A DNA stretch of 64,000 bases from Pseudomonas sp. PA15(2017) (GTDB taxonomy: Bacteria; Pseudomonadota; Gammaproteobacteria; Pseudomonadales; Pseudomonadaceae), in assembly GCF_001945395.1 (NCBI RefSeq), contig NZ_MSXV01000059.1:154790-218789 (forward strand), read 5' to 3'. The notes beneath the pieces are model-generated. The model had not been told where the DNA came from. It saw only the letters and a list, made by a program, of their open reading frames with translations, and did not search any database. This document shows positions 1 to 8,433 of the stretch, one piece after another. The translations under genes and the position numbers were made by a program. Numbering within the stretch: the stretch's first letter is position 1; every line of letters begins with the position of its first letter.

Positions 1-1690
1 TTGAATGCCGGTACCGCAACAGCGGGCAGTGACTACAACGGCACACTGAACAACCAGAGTTTCAGCAACGGCGTGACTTACAACGCCGCTAACGGAACAG
101 TCACCGTACCAGCGGGTGTGACCAGCTTTACCGTCACGGTGCAGACCATCAATGACACGGTCTTCGAACCGACCGAAACCTTCACGCTGACCGTTGGCGG
201 CAAGACCGGCACCGCCACGATCATCGACAACGACCCAGTGCCGACGGTCAGCACTGTCAGCTCCGCAGTCGATAACACAGGCGGCCAGGTCGACGAAGGT
301 GACAATGCGGTCTTCACCGTCAACCTCACCAATGCCAGCAGCACGGCTACCACCTTCAGCCTCGCGCTGAATGCGGGCACCGCGACGGCAGGTAGCGACT
401 ACAACGGTACGCTGACCAACCAGAGCTTCAGCAACGGTGTGACCTTCAACGCTGCCAACGGAACCATTACCGTGCCGGCTGGCGTCACCAGCTTTACCGT
501 CACCGTTCCTACACTCGACGACACCGTCTTCGAGCAAACCGAGAGTTTCAGCCTGACCGTCGGCGGCAAAACCGGTACTGCGACCATCATCGACAATGAT
601 CCGGTACCGACGGTCAGCACCGTAAGCTCCGCAGTCGACAGCACCGGTGGCCAGGTCGACGAAGGCGACAACGCCGTATTTACCGTCAACCTCACCAATG
701 CCAGCAGCACGCCGACTACGTTCAGCCTCGCGCTGAATGCGGGTACTGCGACAGCAGGTAGTGACTACAACGGCACACTGACCAACCAGAGCTTCAGCAA
801 TGGCGTGACCTACAACGCCGCTAACGGAACAGTCACCGTACCAGCGGGTGTCACTAGCTTTACCGTCACGGTGCAGACCATCAATGACACGGTCTTCGAA
901 CCGACCGAAACCTTCAGCCTGACGGTAGGCGGGAAGACCGGCACTGCGACCATCATCGACAACGACCCGGTACCGACGGTCAGCACCGTAAGCTCCGCAG
1001 TCGATAACGCAGGCGGCCAGGTCGATGAAGGCGACAACGCCATCTTTACCGTCAACCTCACCAATGCCAGCAGCACGCCGACTACGTTCAGTCTCGCGTT
1101 GAACGCTGGTACAGCGGTCGCCGGTAGCGATTACAACGGCACGTTGACCAACCAGAGTTTCAGCAACGGTGTGACTTATAACGCCACCACTGGCCAGGTC
1201 ACTGTACCGGCTGGCGTGAGCAGTTTCACGGTCACCGTACCGACCATCAACGATACCGTTCACGAGCAAACCGAAACCTTCACGCTCAACGTAGGCGGCA
1301 AGGTCGGCACTGCGACCATCATCGACAACGACCCGGTGCCGACGGTGAAAACCATCGACGTCGGCCAACCCGGCACGGCCGATGACAATGTGGTCGAAGG
1401 CAACAACCTGGTATTCAACGTCACCCTGAGCAATGCCAGCTCGATACCGACCGTGCTGTCCTTCAACGCCACCGGTACGGCAACCGCCAACGTGGACTAC
1501 AAGCTGACCGCACAGAGCTTCAGCAACGGCGTGACCTACGATGCCACCACCGGAAAGATCACCGTACCTGCGGGCGTCACCAGCTTTTCGGTGACGGTCC
1601 AGACCCTCGCCGACAACGTGGTGGCCGAACCGTTAGAAACGGTGAAGCTGGATATCGGCGGCCAGAGCGCTACCGGCGGCATCATCGATG
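1..1690 (+). repeat. Tandem 366-bp coding repeats in the adhesin gene
   Basis: The same unit begins near 241, 607 and 973 with a near-identical start (CCGACGGTCAGCAC), giving a period of 366 bp (122 codons). A partial unit precedes 241 and a diverged unit follows about 1339. Neighbouring units differ mostly at silent positions, which suggests recent duplication or gene conversion. Such arrays commonly change copy number and are easily collapsed in assembly. Confidence 0.9.
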
Positions 1691-4506
1691 GCACGCCGGA
1701 CGCGAAGGACGACAGCTACACCAAGGTCACCGGTTTGAAAGCCGAGTACTACGGCTATAACGACACCAGCACCGGCGCGGGTAATGACGGCGCCAACCTG
1801 ACCAACCTGAGCCAGGTTCGCCAGTTCATCGACTCCCACAAAGCGGCGGCGACCTTTAACGCTACGACCCTGGATTACGGCAACCTCGGCAACGCTTCGG
1901 GCCTGGGCAATGGCACCAACCTGCAGACGTTCCTGGGCGTCAACACCACCACGGGCAATGGCGCCAAGGCAAACTCGCTGTCCACGGATCCGGGCAACAC
2001 GTCCGACGCCATCATCAAGATGAGCGGCTACATCAACCTGGCCGCTGGCACTTATCAGCTCCGGGTAACCGCGGACGATGGCTACAGCATCCGTATCAAC
2101 GGCCAGGTGGTCGCCGAGTTCAACAACATCCAGTCGAGCGCCACCGCCACCGGCAAGTCCTTCACCATCGGCGCAGCAAACGCCGGCCCTCAACAGATCG
2201 AGATCATCTACTGGGACCAGGGCGGCGACGCGCGTTTGAAAGTCGAACTGGGCCAAGGTGGCAACTTCAAGGTCGTCGACTCGGACGTGCTCTACCACGT
2301 GCCGGCCACCTCCAGCCTGGTGGTGGACGCGGGCGACAGCCTGACCATCGCCGGCAGTACCCTGCTTGGCAACGACACCGACCCCAATGGCGACGCGCTG
2401 TCCATCACCAGCGTGCAGAACGCCACCAATGGCACGGTCACGCTCAACAATGGCAACGTCGTCTTCACGCCAAAGTCAGGCTTCTACGGCGACGCCAGCT
2501 TCCAGTACACCATCAGCGACGGTAAGGGCGGCAGCGATACCGCGACCGTCACCCTGAAGGTGAATCAACCTGCAGATACCATCCGAATCGCGGGCGGGGG
2601 CGCTAACGACAATGGCGACAACACACTCAACGGCGGTGCGGGCAATGACGTGCTGCTCGGTGACGCGGGCGGCACCCTGACCACACTTCAGCCAGCGACC
2701 AACTACAACATCGCCCTGCTCGTCGATACCTCTGGCAGCATGCAGGGCAGTCGCATGACGCTCACCAAAGACGCGCTGTCGAACTTCGTGAAAACCCTGG
2801 CGGGCCATGATGGCATCGTCAACCTTACCTTGGTGGGTTTCGCTGGCAACGTGACGCTGAGTGCCAAGGTCGACGATCTGCAGAACGGTAGCAAACTCGA
2901 TACCCTGCTGGCGAACATCCAGAAACTTACCGCCAACGGCGGCACCAACTATGAGGCCGCTTTCAAGGAGGCCTCGGCCTGGTTCGACACCCAAAGCGCT
3001 GCAGGAAAAACCAAGGCAGCCGGTTACGAGAACCTGACGTTCTTCCTGTCCGATGGCGATCCGACCTATTACTACAACGGTAATACCACCACGCTCAGTG
3101 GTGACGGATCGACCACCAATGATCAGGTGCTGCTCGGCTCGCTCGATACCTTCAACGTGCTTGCAGGCAAGAGCGTCGTACAAGCCATCGGCATCGGTTC
3201 GGGCATTAACCAGAAGAATCTCAGCCTGTTCGACAACTCCACTGACACTCCAGCATTCACCTATCTGGCTAACGGCTCGAGTGCCACGCTGGCCAACTTC
3301 AACAACGATACGACCGGCTGGAACAACTTGGGCAATTGGAACATCACCGGAACAGGGTTCTTGAATGGGTCGGCTGGTCGCAGCTCGGATGCCTTGGTGC
3401 TTCGTGACTTTGTAAATGGCTCGGCAGTCAATGCCACGAGCCCTACGATGACGATCACCGGCGACGCGTTCAGCAGTCTTGCTTTCGCTTACAAAACAAC
3501 TGACACATCCAGCAGTGACTCACTGACCTGGAAGCTGCAGCAGCTGGTGGCGGGCGTCTGGACTGACGTACAGACCGGAGGGGGCACTACCGGTGGCAAC
3601 TGGACGGCGGTAGAGACTACAGTGGTAGGGAGCGGTTCTTACCGACTGGCCTTCAACGTTGATGACAGGTCGCTCAACTTGGCCAGCGCCTCGATGTCGA
3701 TAGACAACATCACCCGAGTGGATTACACGAAGGTGCCGGTCGGCAAAGTCGAAATCGTCAACTCAGCCAATGACCTCTCGGTCGCCCTGCACGCTGGCTC
3801 GAATGCCAACGTGCCGGTGGAAGTCGGCAACGATACGATTTTCGGTGGCGATGGCAACGACATCATCTTCGGCGATGTGATCAACACCGACGGACTGAAG
3901 TGGGGCGTGGACGGCAATCCAGCCCGACCTGCCGACCTGTACGACGGCTCGGGTGTGAAGGCGTTGGAAACCTTCTTGACTCTGAAGAACGGCATCGCCC
4001 CGACCAACGCCGACCTGTACGACTACATCCGCGCCAACCACGAAACCTTCAACGTGGCGGGCGACACCCGTGGTGGCTCCGATAAATTGTACGGTGGTGC
4101 CGGTGACGACATTCTCTATGGTCAGGGCGGCGACGACCTGCTGGTTGGCGGGCCGGGCGACGACATCCTGTTCGGCGGCGCGGGGGCCGATACCTTCGCC
4201 TGGCAGAAAGGCGACTTCGGCAAGGATGTGATCAAGGACTTCAACGTGGCCGAGGGCGACACCATCGATCTCAGCTCGCTGCTGCAGGATCACAGCAACA
4301 ACCTGGACAGCTACCTGAAACTGGTAACCGACAACGGCAGCTCCACCCTGCTGATCAGCACCAAAGGAGAGTTCAACAACGCCGACGCCAGCACCCAACA
4401 GGTCGCGGCCAAGGCTGATGTACAGATCGATCTGGGCCAGGCCAGCCTGCCGAGCTATGACATCAACACCCTGATCGCCAACCACACGATCAAAGTCGAC
4501 CCATGA
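1..4506 (+). CDS. Large RTX adhesin (LapA-type), C-terminal part; 5' end outside the window
   Basis: The frame is open from base 1, and its first residues are the middle of a repeat, so the start lies upstream. The visible 1,501 residues contain: about 4.5 copies of a 122-residue Calx-beta-like repeat ending in a TIIDND motif (about 1-560); a PA14-like domain (about 575-735, starting GLKAEYYG); a cadherin-like domain with GNDTDPNGDAL (about 780-860); a von Willebrand A domain with a MIDAS-type DTSGS motif (about residue 908); and RTX nonapeptides of GGxGxDxLxG type (about 1275-1400) before an Asp/Ser-rich C-terminal secretion region. This is the layout of type I-secreted surface adhesins that hold biofilms together. 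lapD and lapG nearby suggest that this protein is the LapG substrate, but the N-terminal cleavage site cannot be seen. The family call is secure; whether to name it LapA or another adhesin is open. Confidence 0.9.
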   Translation: MNAGTATAGSDYNGTLNNQSFSNGVTYNAANGTVTVPAGVTSFTVTVQTINDTVFEPTETFTLTVGGKTGTATIIDNDPVPTVSTVSSAVDNTGGQVDEGDNAVFTVNLTNASSTATTFSLALNAGTATAGSDYNGTLTNQSFSNGVTFNAANGTITVPAGVTSFTVTVPTLDDTVFEQTESFSLTVGGKTGTATIIDNDPVPTVSTVSSAVDSTGGQVDEGDNAVFTVNLTNASSTPTTFSLALNAGTATAGSDYNGTLTNQSFSNGVTYNAANGTVTVPAGVTSFTVTVQTINDTVFEPTETFSLTVGGKTGTATIIDNDPVPTVSTVSSAVDNAGGQVDEGDNAIFTVNLTNASSTPTTFSLALNAGTAVAGSDYNGTLTNQSFSNGVTYNATTGQVTVPAGVSSFTVTVPTINDTVHEQTETFTLNVGGKVGTATIIDNDPVPTVKTIDVGQPGTADDNVVEGNNLVFNVTLSNASSIPTVLSFNATGTATANVDYKLTAQSFSNGVTYDATTGKITVPAGVTSFSVTVQTLADNVVAEPLETVKLDIGGQSATGGIIDGTPDAKDDSYTKVTGLKAEYYGYNDTSTGAGNDGANLTNLSQVRQFIDSHKAAATFNATTLDYGNLGNASGLGNGTNLQTFLGVNTTTGNGAKANSLSTDPGNTSDAIIKMSGYINLAAGTYQLRVTADDGYSIRINGQVVAEFNNIQSSATATGKSFTIGAANAGPQQIEIIYWDQGGDARLKVELGQGGNFKVVDSDVLYHVPATSSLVVDAGDSLTIAGSTLLGNDTDPNGDALSITSVQNATNGTVTLNNGNVVFTPKSGFYGDASFQYTISDGKGGSDTATVTLKVNQPADTIRIAGGGANDNGDNTLNGGAGNDVLLGDAGGTLTTLQPATNYNIALLVDTSGSMQGSRMTLTKDALSNFVKTLAGHDGIVNLTLVGFAGNVTLSAKVDDLQNGSKLDTLLANIQKLTANGGTNYEAAFKEASAWFDTQSAAGKTKAAGYENLTFFLSDGDPTYYYNGNTTTLSGDGSTTNDQVLLGSLDTFNVLAGKSVVQAIGIGSGINQKNLSLFDNSTDTPAFTYLANGSSATLANFNNDTTGWNNLGNWNITGTGFLNGSAGRSSDALVLRDFVNGSAVNATSPTMTITGDAFSSLAFAYKTTDTSSSDSLTWKLQQLVAGVWTDVQTGGGTTGGNWTAVETTVVGSGSYRLAFNVDDRSLNLASASMSIDNITRVDYTKVPVGKVEIVNSANDLSVALHAGSNANVPVEVGNDTIFGGDGNDIIFGDVINTDGLKWGVDGNPARPADLYDGSGVKALETFLTLKNGIAPTNADLYDYIRANHETFNVAGDTRGGSDKLYGGAGDDILYGQGGDDLLVGGPGDDILFGGAGADTFAWQKGDFGKDVIKDFNVAEGDTIDLSSLLQDHSNNLDSYLKLVTDNGSSTLLISTKGEFNNADASTQQVAAKADVQIDLGQASLPSYDINTLIANHTIKVDP

Positions 4507-4515
4507 TAGGCCAAT

Positions 4516-4541
4516 GCCCCGCCACACCTTCGTGGCGGGGC
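4516..4541 (+). terminator. Hairpin terminator after the adhesin gene
   Basis: A perfect 10-bp GC-rich stem (GCCCCGCCAC / GTGGCGGGGC) with a 6-nt loop begins 10 bases after the adhesin stop codon. There is only a weak T-rich tail, so the fold is clear but its terminator strength is inferred. Confidence 0.6.
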
Positions 4542-4545
4542 GTTG

Positions 4546-4603
4546 GGGTCTGTTGACGCGTCAGCGCGAGCCGCAGAGCCGTGCGCGAAACGTCAACAGA
4601 CCC
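4546..4603. repeat. 58-bp element with 13-bp perfect inverted ends
   Basis: The arms GGGTCTGTTGACG and CGTCAACAGACCC are perfect reverse complements around 32 bp of CG-rich DNA. The element sits in the short gap between two genes. It looks like a dispersed intergenic repeat (REP or miniature element) but only one copy is present in this window. Confidence 0.5.
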
Positions 4604-4637
4604 TATGCTGTAGCAGACAGGTTTATCGGAGAAGGCC

Positions 4638-4976
4638 GTGTTCTACATAAAACGTAACGCCGAAGGCGAGCTGCTGCGGGTGCAGCCCGAGCCGTTCGAG
4701 GGAATGAACGGTGAACTACTGGCCGATAGCGAAGAATCCCGGGCCTGGTTTTCCAACCAGAACGTGGAAAGCAGCCTGCTGCAGCTCAAGCAGAGCGACT
4801 TGGACATGATCCGCGTACTCGAAGACTTGATCGACTTGCTGATCAAGAAAGGCGTGGTACGTATCACCGATCTGCCGGAAGCGGCCCAGAGCAAGCTGAT
4901 GGGCCGTAGCCGGGCGCGCGATGCCCTCGGCGGCATGAACCGCCTGATCAATGACGAAGAACGCGGCCTGATCTGA
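4638..4976 (+). CDS. Small conserved Pseudomonas protein, often labelled tryptophan synthase subunit beta-like
   Basis: A 112-residue soluble acidic protein. The start is GTG at 4638, placed behind a GGAGAAGG ribosome site at 4628-4635. The middle has a long helical stretch rich in Leu/Ile/Asp (LEDLIDLLIKKG) and a basic segment near KLMGRSRARDAL. Homologues in Pseudomonas carry the label tryptophan synthase subunit beta, but no catalytic domain of that enzyme is present and the length is far too short. It ends one base before the stop of the convergent lapD gene. The function is unknown. Confidence 0.75.
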   Translation: MFYIKRNAEGELLRVQPEPFEGMNGELLADSEESRAWFSNQNVESSLLQLKQSDLDMIRVLEDLIDLLIKKGVVRITDLPEAAQSKLMGRSRARDALGGMNRLINDEERGLI

Positions 4977-6908
4977 TCAGGCCCAGGCGGCCGGCTCACT
5001 GAACAGGCGTCCCTGCACACCACTGACGCCCATCGCCCGCAATACTTCCCACTCCCCACGGGTTTCCACCCGCTCGGCGATCAACGGCAGGTCAATGCTG
5101 TTGGCCGCTCGCTGCATCGCCTCGATGAACAAGCGCTTGTCACTTTCCTGGTCGATGCCGCGGATGAAGCTGCCGTCCACTTTCAGGTAGGCCAGGCCGA
5201 GCTTGGCCAGGTTACCGATCATGCTGAAGCGTCCACCGAAATGCTGCAGGCCGAGTTCGACGCCCAGGCTGCGCAGTTTGCGGGTGATCGCCTCAAGCTC
5301 CACTGCGCCTGGCAACTGGCCTTCGTCCAGCTCCAGGATCAGGCGACCGCTGGCGGCTGGGTTGGCACGCAAGCGCTCGTAGATTTGTTGCAGAGCCTGA
5401 GGGTCACGTGCGGTGATGCCAGACAGGCTCAGTGCCACCTGCCCTTCATGATTGGCGAGTTGTGCCAGCAACGCATCGAGCATCAGCAGGTCCAGGCGAG
5501 CGGTCCAGCCGAAGCGCTCCAGCCATGGCAGGAACTGGCCGGCGGGAATGGTTGCGCCATGTTCGTCGAGCAGGCGCGCCAGCATCTTGTTGTGCAGCAC
5601 CTGAGTCGGGTCGGCCGCATTGACCACCGGCTGCACGTACTGCAGGAAACTTCCTTGCTGCAGGGCGCTGTCCAGCAAGCGATGCCAGTCGTTACGCTCA
5701 TTAGCGGCGCCTGCCTGCTGGTGATGTTCGACGAATGCCCAATGGTTGCGACTGTTGCTGACGGCCTCGGCCAGTGCCGCATCCAGCGCGCTGTAGAGCT
5801 CGCTGCTGCTCGCCCCCGGTGCGAAGGTAGTGATGCCGATATGGGCTACGGGCAGGCAATCGCTGGCACCGGTCTGCTGCAACGATAGCAACGCGCTGCT
5901 TAGCTGCTCGACCAGTTGCTCGGCGTCATGTCGGTCAACACCGGCAGCCAGCAAGGCGAATTCGCCGCCACGGTTGCGCGCCAGCAGAAAACGACCCTGG
6001 CTGACCTGCTGCATCTGCTCGGCCACCGCCTTGAGCAACTGGTCGGTGCGCTCTCCGCCGATACGCTGGTTGAGCCCTGTCAGGTCATTGACCCGCAGCA
6101 ACATCAGCACACCGCTGCTGGCACGCTCTTCGCCGGTCAAGCGGGCCTGCAGGTTGAGGTCGAAGTAACGGCGATTGGCCAGGCCGGTCAGGCTGTCCTG
6201 GTAGGCTTCGGCATGCAGCTTCTCACTGCGCGAGGCTTCCTCGTCGAACAGCGTCTTGAGCTTCTCCACCATCTGATTCATGGCGTTGACCACCCGGCGA
6301 AACTCCGGCGTGCGCGGCAGCTTAGGTGCACTGAGAAACTCCCGGCGAGCGATGGCGTTGGATTGCTCGACCATGTACTCCAAGGGCCGCAATTGGCGTT
6401 TGAGCAGCAGCACGCCCAAGACGATGCACACGAAGCTGATCAGCGCCAGCCACAGGAAGGTGGCGTAGGCACTGCGCCACAGCTTGGCAATGGCGAAATA
6501 CGGATGGCTGACCACCTCGACACGGGCGGCCTGACTCCAACCATCACTGACGATGGCATCGCCCTGGGCCGGCCCCAGGTCCACCAGGTTGGCGAACCAC
6601 TGCGGCGCGCCACGGCCCAGGCTCGGACCGGCGCGCTCGACCAGCACCTTGTCGTCCGGGCCGATCACGCGAATGCTCTCGAAATAGCCGCTGTCGAAGA
6701 TCGAGCTGACCATCAGTTCCAGCATCGCCGGATCGTCCAGGTGCGAGCCAAGCGACAGGCCCAGCGCCGTCGCGGCGTCCTGCGCGTGGGAGCGCAACTG
6801 GTTGACCTGCTGCTCGCGCGAGCTCTCCACATTGACCACGATGCTGCCGGCGAAACTCACCAGCATCAGCACGCAGATGGCGACACACAACTGCTTGAAC
6901 AGTGACAT
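4977..6908 (-). CDS. lapD: LapD-type inside-out c-di-GMP receptor (degenerate GGDEF and EAL domains)
   Basis: 643 residues, starting at the ATG at 6908. An N-terminal membrane helix, a periplasmic sensor region (about 25-150), a second membrane helix with a HAMP segment (about 150-230), then GGDEF and EAL domains. The GGDEF motif reads RGGEF, and the EAL signature is replaced (KMLARL near the expected place), so both look inactive, as known for LapD. In the family, c-di-GMP bound to the EAL domain makes the periplasmic part sequester the protease LapG, so that surface adhesin is kept. The partner lapG lies 20 bp upstream in the same orientation, and an RTX adhesin gene is nearby on the other strand. 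Family assignment is firm; non-catalytic behaviour is inferred from motifs. Confidence 0.93.
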   Translation of the reverse strand: MSLFKQLCVAICVLMLVSFAGSIVVNVESSREQQVNQLRSHAQDAATALGLSLGSHLDDPAMLELMVSSIFDSGYFESIRVIGPDDKVLVERAGPSLGRGAPQWFANLVDLGPAQGDAIVSDGWSQAARVEVVSHPYFAIAKLWRSAYATFLWLALISFVCIVLGVLLLKRQLRPLEYMVEQSNAIARREFLSAPKLPRTPEFRRVVNAMNQMVEKLKTLFDEEASRSEKLHAEAYQDSLTGLANRRYFDLNLQARLTGEERASSGVLMLLRVNDLTGLNQRIGGERTDQLLKAVAEQMQQVSQGRFLLARNRGGEFALLAAGVDRHDAEQLVEQLSSALLSLQQTGASDCLPVAHIGITTFAPGASSSELYSALDAALAEAVSNSRNHWAFVEHHQQAGAANERNDWHRLLDSALQQGSFLQYVQPVVNAADPTQVLHNKMLARLLDEHGATIPAGQFLPWLERFGWTARLDLLMLDALLAQLANHEGQVALSLSGITARDPQALQQIYERLRANPAASGRLILELDEGQLPGAVELEAITRKLRSLGVELGLQHFGGRFSMIGNLAKLGLAYLKVDGSFIRGIDQESDKRLFIEAMQRAANSIDLPLIAERVETRGEWEVLRAMGVSGVQGRLFSEPAAWA

Positions 6909-6928
6909 GCACAACTCCTCGCGACGCC

Positions 6929-7618
6929 TTAAGGAAACCCTTCGGCGTGCATCTTCTTCAACAAATCCTGCCAGCGCGAAAGGCGCTTGCTGTCTCCCAC
7001 CTGCTTGCCGCCCGCCGGCCCGGGCACCCACAGCCCTTCGGCGTTGAAGGCGTACACGGGCACCAGATCCCGGCGTTCGGTCGCCGGCTCGATGGCATCG
7101 ATCAGGTTGTCCAGTACCAGCGGTACCGAGGTGGGGGTCGGGTAATAGGTCAGCACCATGTGCGCCTGATTCAGGCGCACCGCCTTGACGTAAGTGATGC
7201 GCAGCTTCTCGCTCGGCACGCCCAACTCACGCAGGCTGAAGTACTTGGCAATGGCGTAGTCTTCGCAATCGGCGGCGCCACGCATCAGCGCTTCGACGGG
7301 CGTCGCCCAGTAGTCGGCAACGCCCCAGATTTCCTGGTCGTCACGAAAGCGCAACTGCAGGTTGAAAAACCGGTTGACGGCCTTGAGCTTGTCGGCCTCG
7401 GGAGCGTTGCGCTGCTCGTCGAGCAGGCGCTGCCAGGCATCGATACGCGGCTTGCCGGCGCCCAGCGGGCCGTAAAGTTGCTCGGCGCGCGCGGCGATGC
7501 GCTGAAAGTCCCACTGCGCATGCAGGCCGCCAGCCACCAGAGACAGGGCGAGCAGCCACGCCACCAGCACGGGCCAGCGATAACGAAGTGAGAGAACGCC
7601 AGATCCGCCGATTGGCAC
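6929..7618 (-). CDS. lapG: LapG-type periplasmic cysteine protease (bacterial transglutaminase-like)
   Basis: 229 residues from a GTG start at 7618; a start a few codons later is possible. An N-terminal hydrophobic segment (about 14-33) should act as a signal peptide or anchor. The Cys-His-Asp triad of the BTLCP family is visible: Cys in AADCEDYAIAKY, His in NQAHMVLTY and Asp in LDNLIDAI. In the family, the enzyme cuts the N-terminal region of LapA-type adhesins when LapD releases it at low c-di-GMP. It sits directly upstream of lapD, as an operon. Confidence 0.93.
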   Translation of the reverse strand: MPIGGSGVLSLRYRWPVLVAWLLALSLVAGGLHAQWDFQRIAARAEQLYGPLGAGKPRIDAWQRLLDEQRNAPEADKLKAVNRFFNLQLRFRDDQEIWGVADYWATPVEALMRGAADCEDYAIAKYFSLRELGVPSEKLRITYVKAVRLNQAHMVLTYYPTPTSVPLVLDNLIDAIEPATERRDLVPVYAFNAEGLWVPGPAGGKQVGDSKRLSRWQDLLKKMHAEGFP

Positions 7619-7742
7619 GACAATGCTTCCAGACGAGCAACGCCGTCATGGTGCGGCGCGTGCACGTAAAAAACAATTGCTAGATGCCACTACAGGCGAC
7701 GAACGTACCGATGCGCCCAAACGTGCGCATCGGTACCCATGA

Positions 7743-8201
7743 TCATCGGTCGCGCGTCGGGAATCCCTGGATACGCTGAGGTGCCCCGCGCTGCTGCCAT
7801 TGCGGCGATGAATAGCGCGGGCGTTGTTGTTGCTGATAGTGATGACGCTGCCCTTCCCACCCCGGCCGTGGCGCCGGGCGGTAGTCGCGGCGATTGCGGT
7901 CGTGCCGGCCGTGATAGCGCTGATCGTAGCCCGGCGGGTTGTAATGGCGCGGCGGTGGCGGCGGTGCGTAATAGCCGCGCGGCGGCGGCGAATAATGGCC
8001 GGCCGGCGGGTAGCGCCGGTCGTAGCGACGATCCTCATAGACGAACACGCGCGGTGCACCATATACCTCGGTACGCTCCACGTAGGCGCCTGGATGGTAC
8101 TGGCGTTCGTAGTTACGGTTGCCATAACGGCTGTCATCGTAAACGGCGCAACCGCTCAGCGAGAAACCCAACAGCGCGACGAGCATGGATTTGCGGATCA
8201 T
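7743..8201 (-). CDS. Pro/Tyr/Arg-rich lipoprotein of unknown function
   Basis: 152 residues, from the ATG at 8201 behind an AAGGAGG site. A typical lipoprotein signal ends in a LSGC lipobox (Cys about residue 18). The rest is low-complexity, rich in Tyr, Arg, Pro and Gln, with runs such as PPPPPRHYNPPGYDQRYHGR, and lacks a recognisable domain. It is probably an envelope lipoprotein. The strong composition bias makes homology searches unreliable. Confidence 0.75.
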   Translation of the reverse strand: MIRKSMLVALLGFSLSGCAVYDDSRYGNRNYERQYHPGAYVERTEVYGAPRVFVYEDRRYDRRYPPAGHYSPPPRGYYAPPPPPRHYNPPGYDQRYHGRHDRNRRDYRPAPRPGWEGQRHHYQQQQRPRYSSPQWQQRGAPQRIQGFPTRDR

Positions 8202-8433
8202 GGGCGGCCTCCTTCGACCGCGAATCATGCACCGGCGGCTGCCGGTGCCGGGGGATGCCCCTAGCGCATCAGACAATCCTGGAAGCGGCGAATCCGCTCC
8301 ATTCGTCGCACAGTGGCGACACAAATGATTGCGACGTGCCAATCCGCGCGAGCCATCAGGCTTCGCGCCGCTTGGCTTGCGCCCGCGCCGCAGCCCACCT
8401 AGCATGGCGGCCATCCATACAGAAGCCAGCACG

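Noticed and set aside
1..1690. CRISPR-like periodic repeats
   Set aside because: The 366-bp period is coding, in frame and yields a 122-residue Calx-beta-like repeat; no short repeat-spacer pattern exists in the window.
4638..4976. Tryptophan synthase beta subunit
   Set aside because: 112 residues without any PLP-enzyme motif; the label is an inherited database name.
4977..7031. Longer LapD starting at 7031
   Set aside because: The extra N-terminus is Arg/Gly-rich and overlaps lapG; the ATG at 6908 precedes the expected membrane helix.
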